Numbered from the stretch's first letter, positions 42,685 to 52,042 are shown. The stretch is 64,000 bases of DNA from CAVZCK01 sp963798805 (GCA_963798805.1 CAWCVC010000016.1:67273-131272), one strand, 5' to 3'. Notes: generated by a model not told the origin, from the sequence alone. Translations and numbers: made by a program.

Positions 42685-43592
42685 GCGGTGCCTCCCGTGA
42701 GCAGCTCCTCGCCGGCCTCGGCGATCTGCCCCATCAGGACCGGCGTTGCCTGCAAGTACCAGTAGGTGTCGGTCACATGAGCGTGGCCCAAATAAGTGCT
42801 GAGCGCCACGATATGGCGGGCAACCGCCATGCGATCGTGACCGCACTGCTCGAGCGAGCGAACCGCGAAGGTGTGGCGAAGATCGTGGATGCGAGGATCA
42901 CGTCCGGCATGTGTGCCTCGAAGCCCGGTGCGGTCGAGCAACGTCAGGAAGACATACCGAACGCTGTTGTAGGGTAGCGGACGCCCAGCACCCGATACGA
43001 AGAGTACGCTGTCGCCAAGCACGCCGCGTCGAGCGGTCATGTACTTGTCGAGTTCCTGCTGCACCGTTCCATGCAGGGGCAGCAGGCGGCTCTTGTGGAA
43101 CTTGGTCTCGCGGATCACGAGGCCGTCCGCCGTAACGTCGTCAATGAGCAGCGCCAAGGCCTCCGCGATCCGCAGGCCGGTCGCAGCGATGAGACCGATG
43201 AGCGTCTTGTACATGATCGGCCTGAAGGAGCCGGTGGGCTCAAGTGCCGCTGCAGCCCCAAGCAGCCGCGCGATCTCATCGGGTGCATAGATATATGGCG
43301 AGCGGCGCTTGGTCGTGACACGCCCGAGCGCTTCTGCTTCGGGAACCTGATGACCGGCGTTCTCGGCGCGCATGGCCAGCGCGAAGCGGCGTACCATGAG
43401 CAACCGGTTGCGGCGATGCTCGGGCGATGGCGCCTTGGCGGCCCAGGCCAGAACGCGAGCAGACTTGATGTATCGGTCGCCGTGTTGCTCGGCGAACGCG
43501 ACGAAGCTTCTGAGTTGGACCGACTGGCTACGAAGCTTGAAGCCCACCGAGCGTCTGCCATCGATATATCGTTCCAGGTCGCGGCTCAGCAT
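42681..43592 (-). CDS. RIT tyrosine recombinase, second gene
   Basis: This 303-residue recombinase begins MLSRDLERYIDGRRSVGFKL. The catalytic domain has Arg in ATGLRIAEALAL, HDLRHTFAVRSL, GHAHVTDT and Tyr in YWYL. The start overlaps the first gene's stop (TGATG at 43590-43594). Sequence upstream in the same frame to 43883 lies inside the first gene and is not used. In other RIT elements the three proteins are thought to act together, but their individual roles are not established. Confidence 0.9.
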   Translation of the reverse strand: MLSRDLERYIDGRRSVGFKLRSQSVQLRSFVAFAEQHGDRYIKSARVLAWAAKAPSPEHRRNRLLMVRRFALAMRAENAGHQVPEAEALGRVTTKRRSPYIYAPDEIARLLGAAAALEPTGSFRPIMYKTLIGLIAATGLRIAEALALLIDDVTADGLVIRETKFHKSRLLPLHGTVQQELDKYMTARRGVLGDSVLFVSGAGRPLPYNSVRYVFLTLLDRTGLRGTHAGRDPRIHDLRHTFAVRSLEQCGHDRMAVARHIVALSTYLGHAHVTDTYWYLQATPVLMGQIAEAGEELLTGGTA

Positions 43593-44830
43593 CACGCGCC
43601 TCCCGGCCAGGGCTGCGCGATCTGCCGCAGCATGGTGACATCGACCTTGGCGTAATGCGCGGTCATGTCCGGAGAGCGGTGCCGCAGAACGGCGCCAACC
43701 ATGTCGAGGGTAGCGCCGCCCCGCAGCATGGCTGTCGCAGCGGAATGCCGGAGCAGACTGGCGCCCTTCGTCGGGGTGTCGATCGCGGCCTTGCGAATGG
43801 CACTGCGAACGATGCTGCCGACGACATCGTGGCCGGTTATCGGACGTACGGGCGCGTTCAGCATGAAGAAGACGCGGTCGCATGCGACGCGCGGCCTCGC
43901 GCTCTCGAGATAGGCGAGCAGCGCGTCACCGGCATCTTGCGGCAGCGGCAACCTCGTCTCGCGTCGGCCCTTGCCCCGGACGACTATGCTGGCCCGGCGC
44001 CAATCGAGATCGCCGAGGCGTAACGAGACGATGTCGCCGGCCCTGAGCCCAAGACGAGCAATGAGCAGCAGGATCGCCCGGTCTCGCAAGCCGGTCGGCG
44101 TGCCCTCCTTGCACGTTCCAATGAGCTGCTCGACCTGCGCAGCATCAATGAACCGCGGCAATGTCGACAACCGCCACTGTGCGATGATCGGCACCGCATG
44201 CTCGAGCCCAGCTTGGCATCGGCCGTTCGCGCCGAGGAAGCGCACATAGCCACGCAAAGTGGAGGTCAACTTCTTCGCCTGGGCACGCGGAGTCCGCTCC
44301 GTCTTGGCAATGATGACCTCGCGGATGTGCTGCGCATCCCAACTGCGGGATCGGGGCCTCAGCGCAGGCAGCATCTGCATGAGCAAATAGCCTTGCAGCT
44401 CGATCGTTCTCTCGCTGAGACCGCGGTGCCGCCGCAGCCAATCCTGGAACTCGACGACACGGCGGTCGGTCGCAGAGGCGGCCGGCATTGTTTTCTGCGG
44501 AGCGATTCCTCGCTTGGCCAGGAAAGCGACGAACCGGCAGGCGCGTCTCACATATCGGCCGGAAAGTTGCTTCTGGCGACGCATGCCCGGACATCGACAA
44601 CGGTGACGCGAGAAGCGTCTCACGACAGCCTCGTCGATTTCGGCGGTCGCGACATCGGATTTTGCCAGCCAATGCGCGAGGTGTCGGGCCGCATCGTCGT
44701 AGCCGCGCACCGTCAGATCCGCATATCCCTCCTGCGAAAGCAGGCGCGTAAACTCCGCGATCAGCGGGGCAAGATCGCCAGCCTTCATGAGCTGCCGATC
44801 ACGGCCGTTATCGTTCCTCGGGTACTTCAT
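43592..44830 (-). CDS. RIT tyrosine recombinase, first gene
   Basis: This 412-residue recombinase begins MKYPRNDNGRDRQ, with GGGAG nine bases upstream; a second start at 44788 (MKAGDL) is possible. The catalytic domain has Arg in ARLGLRAGDIVSL and the Tyr region HRSPDMTAHYAKV. The usual HxLRH block reads SLLRHSAAT, so the first His of that motif is Ser here. It is the largest of the three and the promoter-proximal gene of the element. Confidence 0.9.
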   Translation of the reverse strand: MKYPRNDNGRDRQLMKAGDLAPLIAEFTRLLSQEGYADLTVRGYDDAARHLAHWLAKSDVATAEIDEAVVRRFSRHRCRCPGMRRQKQLSGRYVRRACRFVAFLAKRGIAPQKTMPAASATDRRVVEFQDWLRRHRGLSERTIELQGYLLMQMLPALRPRSRSWDAQHIREVIIAKTERTPRAQAKKLTSTLRGYVRFLGANGRCQAGLEHAVPIIAQWRLSTLPRFIDAAQVEQLIGTCKEGTPTGLRDRAILLLIARLGLRAGDIVSLRLGDLDWRRASIVVRGKGRRETRLPLPQDAGDALLAYLESARPRVACDRVFFMLNAPVRPITGHDVVGSIVRSAIRKAAIDTPTKGASLLRHSAATAMLRGGATLDMVGAVLRHRSPDMTAHYAKVDVTMLRQIAQPWPGGA

Positions 44831-44981
44831 TCCATGCTCCCTGCAGTTGCCATCAAGGCACTGAGGGAGGAGCCGAATTATGCGGAGTTAGGAAGCCGGG
44901 ATGTCTCGCCAAGTTGTTGAAAAAATACAGATCCTCGCAGCTGTTGCGAGCCAACTCCACATAATCGCACGCTGTGCATAA

Positions 44982-45013
44982 TTACGGTTATGCGGTGCAC
45001 CGCATAACCGTAA
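44982..45013. repeat. Perfect 32-bp palindrome at the RIT right end
   Basis: The sequence is its own reverse complement over 32 bases, starting TTACGGTTATGCGG and centred on TGCA. It ends in the CCGTAA that rejoins tnpB, so it is likely a recombinase-binding or core site. Confidence 0.85.
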
Positions 45014-45415
45014 GCAAACGGACGGCCTGGCTGCAATTGTGCAGGCGGTGCTCGGCGCCGATCCGTTCTGTGGGGCAGTCTATGTGTTCCGCTCCAAGAG
45101 GATGGACCGCGTGAAGCTGCTATGGTGGGATGGAACCGGTATCTGCCTGATGATGAAGCGTCTGGAGGACTCTAAATTCCACTGGCCACCGATTGAGGAT
45201 GGAATGATGAAGCTGTCGGCCGCGCAGCTGTCCGCCCTGCTCGAAGGCGTCGCGTGGGCGCAGGTCGAACGCCGCGAAGTCGTCCGTCCGAGTGCTGTGC
45301 AATGACGGCGCGGCACGACAACTCACCCAGCCGATCGATGATGCGCGCAGCGTCCGAATCAGCAACGCTCTGGCTCGTTCTCGGCAAGACAGCCGCCTCA
45401 AAGCCGGCGCCAACC

Positions 45416-47008
45416 ATGACGCATGCAAGCGAAACGCTGCCCAACACGATCGATGCCTTGCGGGCATTGATCCTGGCTGAGCGCGCCGCTCATGCCACCA
45501 TCGTCAGTGAACGCGACACGCTTGCTGCTCGCAATGCGCGGCTGGAGGCGATCATCAAGGAGATCCGCCGCGCGCACTTTGGGCGCAAATCCGAGCGGAT
45601 CACCGACGACCAGTTGGCGCTTGCTCTGGAGGAACTCGAGACCTCGCTGGCCAAAGCCGAGGCGGAGGACGAGAAGTCCGATCCGGCGCTCAAGACCGAG
45701 CGTACGCGAAAGCGCCGCGCCAGCCGCAAGGAGAGCCTCGATCATCTGCCGCATGAGGAAGTGGTGATCGAGCCCGACAGCAAGGTGTGCCCGTGCTGTG
45801 GCGGCGATCTTCACGTCATCGGCGAGGATAGCTCCAAGCGCCTGGACAAGGTTCCCGCTAAGGTGCGCGTGATCATCACGCGGCGGCCGAAATACGCATG
45901 CCGTGCCTGCGACAAGACGGGTGCGGACGATGTCGCCGGTATCATTCAAGCACCGGCGCCCCCGCGGCTGATCGAAGGCGGCCTGCCGACCGAAGCCCTC
46001 GTGGCCGACGTCGTGGTGAGCAAGCACGCTGACCATTTACCACTCTATCGACAATCGCAGATCCTGGCCCGTCATGGCGTCAAGATCGAGCGCTCGACGC
46101 TGGCGCAATGGGTCGGTGCCGCCGCCGCCGAACTGCAACCGCTGCACGATCATCTGCTCGGTGTGCTCAAGGCCTCGCCGAAGCTGTTCTGCGACGAGAC
46201 GCGCTGTCCAGTTCTCGATCCCGGTGCCGGCAAGACCAAAACCGGCTTCATGTGGGCGATCGCCCGTGACGACCGACCGTGGGCCGGCATCGATCCTCCG
46301 GCGGTGGCCTACTCCTACGCGCCTGGTCGCGGCGGCGAGCATGCAGCGAAGCTGCTCGACGGCTTCAACGGCATCCTGCAAGTGGACGGTTACGCCGCCT
46401 ACAAGAAGCTGGCTGCGCCAACACGACCCGGCGGTCCGGTGACGCTCGCTTATTGCTGGAGCCACTTGCGAAGGCTATTTTACGAAGTCTATGTCGGCGG
46501 CAACGCGCCGATCGCGACCGAGGCGCTCGCGCGCATCAAGCGGCTCTACGACATCGAGGCCGAAATCCGCGGCCTGCCGCCCGGCGTCCGGCGCGCCATC
46601 CGTCTGGAGCGCTCCAGGCCCGTGGTCGAGGCGCTGAAGCCCTGGTTCGAAGCCAGCCTGGCCAAGCTGCCCAAAGGCGGCAAGCTCGCCGATGCGCTCC
46701 GCTATGGCCTCAACCAGTGGGACGGCCTGTGCCGGTATCTCGACGATGGCCGTATCGAGATCGATTCCAACACGGTCGAGCGCTCGATCCGCGGCCTGGC
46801 TCTTACAAGAAAGAACGCCCTGTTTGCGGGGCACGATCGCGGGGCCGCCGGCTGGGCGATGATCGCCTCGCTGCTGGAGACCTGCAAATTGAACCAGGTC
46901 GATCCATTGGCCTGGACTACCGACGTGCTCACAAAGCTCGTCAACCGCTGGCCGGCATCCCGCATCGACGAACTGATGCCCTGGGCCTACGCCGCAAAAC
47001 CCGCGTGA
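45416..47008 (+). CDS. tnpC: IS66 TnpC transposase
   Basis: This DDE transposase of about 530 residues has an N-terminal leucine-zipper/DUF-like helix (RDTLAARNARLEAIIKEIRR, then HFGRKSERI), a zinc-binding region (CPCCGGDLH, then YACRACDK), and the catalytic core with D in LFCDETRCPV, D in LQVDGYAAYKK and E in IDSNTVERSIRGLAL. The C-terminal LPWAY-like motif reads LMPWAYAA. The start at 45416 (MTHASETLPN) is chosen; the open frame upstream is not conserved. Intact. Confidence 0.92.
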   Translation: MTHASETLPNTIDALRALILAERAAHATIVSERDTLAARNARLEAIIKEIRRAHFGRKSERITDDQLALALEELETSLAKAEAEDEKSDPALKTERTRKRRASRKESLDHLPHEEVVIEPDSKVCPCCGGDLHVIGEDSSKRLDKVPAKVRVIITRRPKYACRACDKTGADDVAGIIQAPAPPRLIEGGLPTEALVADVVVSKHADHLPLYRQSQILARHGVKIERSTLAQWVGAAAAELQPLHDHLLGVLKASPKLFCDETRCPVLDPGAGKTKTGFMWAIARDDRPWAGIDPPAVAYSYAPGRGGEHAAKLLDGFNGILQVDGYAAYKKLAAPTRPGGPVTLAYCWSHLRRLFYEVYVGGNAPIATEALARIKRLYDIEAEIRGLPPGVRRAIRLERSRPVVEALKPWFEASLAKLPKGGKLADALRYGLNQWDGLCRYLDDGRIEIDSNTVERSIRGLALTRKNALFAGHDRGAAGWAMIASLLETCKLNQVDPLAWTTDVLTKLVNRWPASRIDELMPWAYAAKPA

Positions 47009-47050
47009 ACGATCGTCAACGTGGGGTGGTTGGCCCGCTTACGGACCTTC

Positions 47051-47788
47051 CGCCCCAGCGCCTGGACTGCTGCCTCTAGCGATCACTCTGATTATATATC
47101 CCTTAGCGGTTTGGAGAGTTCGTCCGACTGAAAAACAAAACTAGTAGTCTCTTTAGGGTTGTTTTTAGTCATGACGCGATACAAATCGCGCTACGTGCCA
47201 CATCGTACTCAGTGGCGTAGGCGGTTTTGTCTGCAGATGCGTCGCGCCGGGCAATCGGCGCCGAATTCCGCTTCGAGGCGTCTGCCGAAATACCCGATTC
47301 GCATCGTGACAGCTGGTGGTGCCTCCAGGGCCGACTTCACCCGGTTGCCGCCATAGGGCAGGGTGAAGCAAAGAGCTGTTTTGTTTTCAAAGACTAAGAG
47401 CCTAAGTAAGACTAAGTACTCGGGTGTTATTTTAAGTCAGCCCAGCGTCGTACTTCGCCACGGTCGGTGTCCAGGCTCGTTGAACGCATATTTGAAGCGA
47501 TCTTTATCCGGTCCATATCATTGCCTCCAACGACGGCTTATCGGTCCACTCCAGACACCGCTGGCCGTATCTGTCTCTGGCGCCTTGGAAACCCTGTTGT
47601 CTTGGCACACCTTCGTCCTATTTGTCGAAGGAACGCTATTCTCTAGCACTCGGTTAGACAACAAGGAGTTCGTTGGCTCCTACATCGTTTGCACGGCGGG
47701 TTGTGTCCGCTTACACGGCACTCTCTCCGTTGCCGGCCGAGTGAAGCGAGGGGCGATATCGGGCCGATGTTCGCCCTAGTACCCAGAA
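47051..47788. other. No recognisable gene
   Basis: Gap between IS66 and the IS630 remnant. It contains, at 47272-47314, a segment of about 43 bases similar to 18670-18712 (GAGGCGTCTGCCGAAAT, then CGATTCG and GTGACAGC). Open frames here are short and unsupported. Confidence 0.35.
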
Positions 47789-48845
47789 TCACTGATCCGC
47801 GAAACACGGCTTGAGGCGCTTTTGATGAACCTCGGACTTGGTCCAGACGAACGGCTAGGCGTCGATGAAGGCGTCGATATGGGCCATCAGTTCCTTGCGG
47901 TCGTTAAAGGAAGTCCCCGCAAGGGCCTTGGCCGCCAGGATCGAGAACCAGATTTCGATCTGGTTGAGCCAAGAGGCCTTAGTCGGCGTGAAGTGAAAAT
48001 GAACGTTCGGGTGGCGCTTCAGCCAGCGGTCGTTCTTGGGTTTGTTGGGTGTTGAGATTGTCTAAAATGACATGGATCTCGCGGCCGAGGTGCTCGGCGA
48101 CGATGCGGTTCATGAAGTCGAGGAATTCGATTCGGCGGCGGCGCTTGTATTGGCGCCCGCTGACCTTGCCAGTTGCCACGTTGAGGGCCGCAAACAGAGT
48201 GGTCGTGCCATGACGCTTGTAATCATGGGACTGCCCAGTCAGCGCCCGGCCACTCGGCAGTTTCAGATAGCCCTGGCGGCGCTCCAGCGCCTGGATCGAC
48301 GGCTTCTCATCGACGCTGATCACGATGGCGTTCTCAGGCGGCGCCATATAAAGGCCGACCACCTCGGCGGCTTTGGCGGTGAATTCGGGATCGTTGCTCT
48401 CGCACCAGCTCTTGCGTGCAGCCAGATTGATTTTCTGTGCCCGGAGCACGCGCCAGACCTGCTGGACGTCGACATCACCGAGTGCCTTCGCGATCAACGG
48501 TCCGGTCCACCGCCCATAACCATCGGGCGGACGCAGATCGAGCACACGCAGAATGCGCCGCGTCGTGTCGGTCGTGTATTTGGCCACGCTGCCGCGATTG
48601 CCCGTTTCGTCAAGACCGGCAAGCCGCAACTCGGCGTATCGAACCCGCCATTTGGACGCTGTACCCGTCGTACAGCCGACCTTGCGGCCGATCGCCCGCG
48701 TGGCCACGCCGTCGGCCGCGAGCAAAACAATGCGCGCCCGCTGGCGCAATCGGTGCTCGGTCTTCGTCGAGCGCACCAAGCTTTCGAGCTCGGCGCGCTC
48801 GGCCGCCGTCAATGTGATTGGTGTCGCTTCAGCAATGCGATTCAT
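47789..48845 (-). pseudogene. IS630-family transposase with one frameshift
   Basis: The frame begins MNRIAEATPITLTAAERAEL, with D in VISVDEKPSIQALE and D in HVILDNLNT. There one extra A (ACCCAACAAACCC instead of ACCCACAAACCC) shifts the frame and a false stop follows at 47979. The expected continuation, including the SWLNQIE-type catalytic block and HPFVWTK-like tail, is present in the next frame down to a TGA at 47789. A single base therefore separates this from an intact gene. It is different from the IS630 at 17353. Confidence 0.85.
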
Positions 48846-49042
48846 CCAACCTTGAAGCACGACTCACGCATTAGCGATAGTGGGTATTAGCTCCGCTCTT
48901 GCCGAGGTCGAGCCCGGCCTTGAGCGTGGTCGCCGTCATGACCGCAAATATCCATTGCTACGATATTGCTACAAAACGCCGATCAGCACGAAGCGCCCGT
49001 CCAGCTAACCCATTGTGCCCGACCCGAGACATAGGTGACGGA

Positions 49043-49094
49043 TGAGCGTGTCCGGAGGGATTCGAACCTCTGACCCCCAGATTCGTCGTCTGCT
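49043..49094 (-). other. 3' part of a tRNA-Arg-like sequence, attachment-site candidate
   Basis: Read on the minus strand it gives an anticodon stem and loop (CAGA, CGACGAA, TCTG; anticodon ACG), then GGGGTCAGAGGTTCGAATCC and an acceptor side CTCCGGACACGCTCA. Upstream sequence does not form a D-arm or a matching acceptor strand, so only the 3' half is present. It lies 67 bp from the end of trbI, marking a likely boundary of the conjugative element. Confidence 0.6.
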
Positions 49095-49160
49095 GGTTCA
49101 AGCTGGATCTCACCTGATGTGTCGCTGTCTGCGGCACCCGCAGTTGCTCGAACAAGCCAC

Positions 49161-50429
49161 TCACCCTTTCGGCCACGGCCTAATAACCATATCTTTCGTC
49201 ACCATGACGGTGAAGCGGTAGCCGGGACGGATTTCGAGGGTTGGCTGAATGCGGGTGTTACGCCGAGCCATCTCCTGGCCAAGCTCGCCGAGTTGTTGGC
49301 CGAGGCCGGCTGCGATGCTTTGCTGGGCGTTGAGGCCGTTCGCGCCGGCGTTCTGGCCGCCCTGGGAGATCTGGATGCCGGCGGAGAACACCGACATCAG
49401 CAGCGCGTTGCCGAACATGGTCCAGAAATGATTATCGACCTTGTCATGGAAACCGGCGAGGCCGCTTGCATCGGTGCCGGGCATCTTGCCGAGATCGATG
49501 GAGGAGCCATCCGGATAGAGGATGCGGGTCCAGGCGACCAGCACACGTTGCTGACCGGTGGTCACGGCGTTGTCGTAGGCGCCGATGAGCTTTGAGCCTT
49601 GCGGGATGAGAAGATAGCGGCCGGTGGCGCTGTCATAGACGGTCTCGGTGACCTGGCCGATGATCTGGCCCGGTAGATCGCTGTCGATGCCGCCGACGAG
49701 GATGGCGGGGATCACAGTTCCGGCTTTCACTTCGTAAGGTGAGAGCGGCGCCTCGCGCCCACCGGGAAGATAATTCTCAGCGTGCCTCTGCGGGGTCCGA
49801 TCGCTCAGAAAGGCGCGCTTTTCGGCGGCGTGGTTGATGTCTTCCTCCTTTTCGCCGACAGCCAGCTGACGCTGCCGCTGCGTGTCGGCGGCGTAGAGCG
49901 AGGCGAGCTGTCCGCTCAGGCTTGTCGGCGCGGATTCGCTGGCCGGCTGCTCGGCCTGTCTTTGCAGGGGCCGTGCCGTCCCACCTTGGATCCTGGTCGG
50001 TGCCGCGATTGCCTGGCGCAGCCGCTGATTGCGCCGCTCGATCAGCCGCCGGCGCTCCTCGGCATAGCGCTGCCATTCCTCCGCATAAGGATCGGCTGGT
50101 GGAAGGATTGACGGCGGCTGTTCTGTCGGAGCTGCGGGTTTCGTCATCGGCGCCACGGGGACCTGTTTGGCCGGGATCAGCCCGCCGCCAGGGGCGTCAT
50201 CGAAGAGATGGCCCAGATTGGCGGGCTCGGGCCGGGTCTCGGACTCGGCGGCTTTGCGCCTGATCTCGGCGAGCCGCATCTGATAGGTGTAGGTGACGGC
50301 TCCGAGGATGAGCAGCAGCATCAGCCCGGCGATGAGGAGCGGCACGCGATTGAGGCGTCTGACCCCGTCGCCGCGTTTCGGCCGGCGGCCGAGAAGGTCC
50401 TGATCCGGCTCGATGTCCTTCCCGATCAT
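49161..50429 (-). CDS. trbI: Conjugative transfer protein TrbI (VirB10 family)
   Basis: This 422-residue protein has a cytoplasmic N-terminus, one membrane helix (VPLLIAGLMLLLILGAVTYT), a Pro/Gln-rich periplasmic linker and a C-terminal VirB10 beta-barrel domain: GTVIPAILVGGIDSDLPGQI, then LLIPQGSKLIGAYDN and GYRFTVMVTKDMVI. It spans inner and outer membranes in the type IV secretion core complex. The start ATG overlaps the trbH stop (ATGA). It is the last gene of the operon. Confidence 0.93.
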   Translation of the reverse strand: MIGKDIEPDQDLLGRRPKRGDGVRRLNRVPLLIAGLMLLLILGAVTYTYQMRLAEIRRKAAESETRPEPANLGHLFDDAPGGGLIPAKQVPVAPMTKPAAPTEQPPSILPPADPYAEEWQRYAEERRRLIERRNQRLRQAIAAPTRIQGGTARPLQRQAEQPASESAPTSLSGQLASLYAADTQRQRQLAVGEKEEDINHAAEKRAFLSDRTPQRHAENYLPGGREAPLSPYEVKAGTVIPAILVGGIDSDLPGQIIGQVTETVYDSATGRYLLIPQGSKLIGAYDNAVTTGQQRVLVAWTRILYPDGSSIDLGKMPGTDASGLAGFHDKVDNHFWTMFGNALLMSVFSAGIQISQGGQNAGANGLNAQQSIAAGLGQQLGELGQEMARRNTRIQPTLEIRPGYRFTVMVTKDMVIRPWPKG

Positions 50430-50989
50430 CGCACTGCCTCCCGCACGCTGAGAGGAGCGCCGGCGACGAGCTGCCCGTCCGCTCGCCGCGAGAGGATGGT
50501 CGAGGCCTCGGCATCATCGAGCTTGACGCGCAGCAAAAAGCCGCCGCCATAGGCTGTGATGATAACGCCCAGGTGATGGCTATCCGGGCTGTTGGCGCCA
50601 TCCCGCTCGAACCGATAGCCTCGTGCTTCGAGCTGCGATGCCAGGCTTGCCCCCAGCCGGTCCCCTCCATCATCGATGGACGGCTCGAGGAGGATCGCCT
50701 CGTCTCCAGGGGCCATGCGATCTGCGATGAAGGCGACGATTGTTGCCGCAATGGCAATCGCATCGGCCTCGCCCAGATCGCCGCGCCAAGATGCGTTGGC
50801 GCGCAGGAGAGCGCATGCGCTGAGGGAGGCGCTCGCCAGAAGCACAAAGACAAAGAGGAAAGATCGCAGCCTTGGCGATTGACGATCCACGCTGCGACGG
50901 ATGAGCAACGCGAACCGATTACCTCTCGGTCGAATACAAATAGCCCTCAACAGCGAGACGCCGACATCAGGACGCAAATGGTGGATCAT
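50426..50989 (-). CDS. trbH: TrbH-like lipoprotein of the transfer operon
   Basis: This protein of about 187 residues has a hydrophobic segment and lipobox-like LFVFVLLASASLSACALLRA at about residues 44-65. Its C-terminal domain has beta strands (HLGVIITAYGGGFLLRVKLD). Position between trbG and trbI and the lipobox fit TrbH, the VirB7-like lipoprotein of P-type systems. The start overlaps the trbG stop after AGGAGG; GTG at 50992 is equally possible. The long N-terminal stretch before the lipobox is unusual, so the real start may be further in. Confidence 0.65.
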   Translation of the reverse strand: MIHHLRPDVGVSLLRAICIRPRGNRFALLIRRSVDRQSPRLRSFLFVFVLLASASLSACALLRANASWRGDLGEADAIAIAATIVAFIADRMAPGDEAILLEPSIDDGGDRLGASLASQLEARGYRFERDGANSPDSHHLGVIITAYGGGFLLRVKLDDAEASTILSRRADGQLVAGAPLSVREAVR

Positions 50990-51960
50990 CACGGCCTCCT
51001 CTGGCGGGTGATCTTCACGGTCACCTGGTCCCAGCCCACACCGCTGACCAGCGCGGCCCGATCCAGCAGCTTGTCGACCTCGAAGCGATGGTTGACGTAG
51101 CGGTAATTGACCAGCTGCTGGCTGGGCTCGGTGAAGAGGCCGCCATCGTCGCCGAGAGCGACGAGAGCCGGCAGATCGCCGTGGGCGATCTCGGCCGGGA
51201 ACTCGATATAGGTCTTGGCGCCATTCGAATAGACGCGGATCGGCCGCCAGGCGGGGTGATCGCCGGAGATCTCATAGCCGAAATCAAGCCTGGCGGCGCT
51301 GGGCTCCGGCTCGGCCTTGAGCGCCGCTTCACGCAAGCTGGCTTGGCGCGCCTGATAGCTCTTCCATTTGGCCTGCACATCATCGGGATAATAGAACGAG
51401 ACCCGCGGCATCCAATCCATCCGCCGGCTGACGAGCTGGATGGTGTAGGCCCGCCGGTCGGTGGTGATGACGAGGTCGGTGACGAGGCCGATGTCGGTCG
51501 GCTTGATCATCACATGGGTGGTGGTGGCCTCGCCGCTGCCCTGGGTTGCCGGCGTCACCTGCCAGCGCACGCCGTCGCCCAGATGGATGTCGTTGACGGT
51601 CTCGCCTGGCTGCAGCACCAGATCGCAGACATAGAGTGGGGCGCAGACGAGGACGGGCAGAGTGGCGCCGAAGACGAACACCACGCTCCCGTCCTCGCCC
51701 CGCGCCGGCCCATCGGCGCTGTTCGCCCATTCGCGGCCATAGAGCAGGCCCCGCCGTTCCTTCGGCGTCAGCCTTGGATTAGGCCCCGAGAGAGGACTGA
51801 TCGGCGGCGGCGGAAGCTGATGCCGCACCGGCGCTGCGCTGCTCTCTTTTGCCCTGTCGGTCAGCACCGGTTTCCACGATGGCAGACTTAGATGATCTTC
51901 GGCCCTGGTGGCCGGCGTCGTCAGCGCCGCCAAGGCGATCAGGAAGATGATTCGACGCAT
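50989..51960 (-). CDS. trbG: Conjugative transfer protein TrbG (VirB9 family)
   Basis: This protein of about 323 residues has a signal peptide (MRRIIFLIALAALTTPATRA) and the VirB9 pattern: the N-terminal domain LPVLVCAPLYVCDLVLQPGE, then VNDIHLGDGVRWQV, and the C-terminal PVRVYSNGAKTYIEFP-like stretch and NYRYVNHRFEVDKLLDRAAL. It forms the outer-membrane part of the secretion core with TrbI and TrbH. The start at 51960 is set by the signal peptide. The frame continues upstream through the hairpin region. Confidence 0.92.
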   Translation of the reverse strand: MRRIIFLIALAALTTPATRAEDHLSLPSWKPVLTDRAKESSAAPVRHQLPPPPISPLSGPNPRLTPKERRGLLYGREWANSADGPARGEDGSVVFVFGATLPVLVCAPLYVCDLVLQPGETVNDIHLGDGVRWQVTPATQGSGEATTTHVMIKPTDIGLVTDLVITTDRRAYTIQLVSRRMDWMPRVSFYYPDDVQAKWKSYQARQASLREAALKAEPEPSAARLDFGYEISGDHPAWRPIRVYSNGAKTYIEFPAEIAHGDLPALVALGDDGGLFTEPSQQLVNYRYVNHRFEVDKLLDRAALVSGVGWDQVTVKITRQRRP

Positions 51961-51987
51961 GAGATCTGCCCCCTTCTTCTGGCGCCC

Positions 51988-52028
51988 TAAGCAGCCTTTC
52001 ATTGGCAGGCCAACGAAAGGCCTGCTTA
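51988..52028. other. Large hairpin between trbF and trbG
   Basis: TAAGCAGCCTTTCATTGG pairs with CCAACGAAAGGCCTGCTTA, with one bulge and one mismatch, around a short loop. It lies 28 bp upstream of the trbG start and could modulate trbG expression or processing of the long operon mRNA. Confidence 0.6.
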
Positions 52029-52042
52029 AAGTCCTTGCTAAC

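Larger units (their letters stand above)
41600..45013 (-). mobile_element. RIT element (recombinase in trio) inserted in tnpB
   Basis: Three different, overlapping tyrosine recombinase genes on one strand are bounded by imperfect inverted repeats of about 33 bp. Both begin CCGTAATTATGC and contain a second ATTATG motif and GAG. CCGTAA occurs at 41594-41599 and at 45008-45013, and removal of everything between regenerates tnpB exactly. The gene order, overlaps and palindromic right end fit published RIT elements. Confidence 0.9.
41538..45305 (+). pseudogene. tnpB: IS66 TnpB, split by the RIT element
   Basis: The 5' piece (41538-41599) encodes MITAGAEIQVFVATKPVDFR. The 3' piece (45014-45305) encodes KQTDGLAAIVQAVLGADPFC, GAVYVFRSKRMDRVKLLWWD and on to the stop. 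Joining them through the shared CCGTAA restores an unbroken 117-residue TnpB with PVDFRKQTDGLAA in frame. TnpB is required for IS66 transposition in characterised members, so this copy is probably immobile while interrupted. Confidence 0.9.
40918..47042 (+). mobile_element. Complete IS66-family element, itself interrupted by a RIT element
   Basis: Terminal repeats GTAAGCGGGC lie at 40918 and, inverted, end at 47042. GGACCTTC is found at 40910-40917 and at 47043-47050, a perfect 8-bp duplication as expected for IS66. The tnpA, tnpB and tnpC genes are all present. tnpB is split by a 3414-bp insertion at 41600-45013. Without it the element would be 2711 bp. Confidence 0.93.

Noticed and set aside
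43371..43655. Small plus-strand frames inside the RIT recombinases
   Set aside because: Shadows of overlapping minus-strand recombinase genes whose catalytic motifs are clear.
49043..49094. A complete tRNA-Arg gene
   Set aside because: The anticodon arm and 3' half are recognisable, but the D-arm and 5' acceptor strand are missing upstream.
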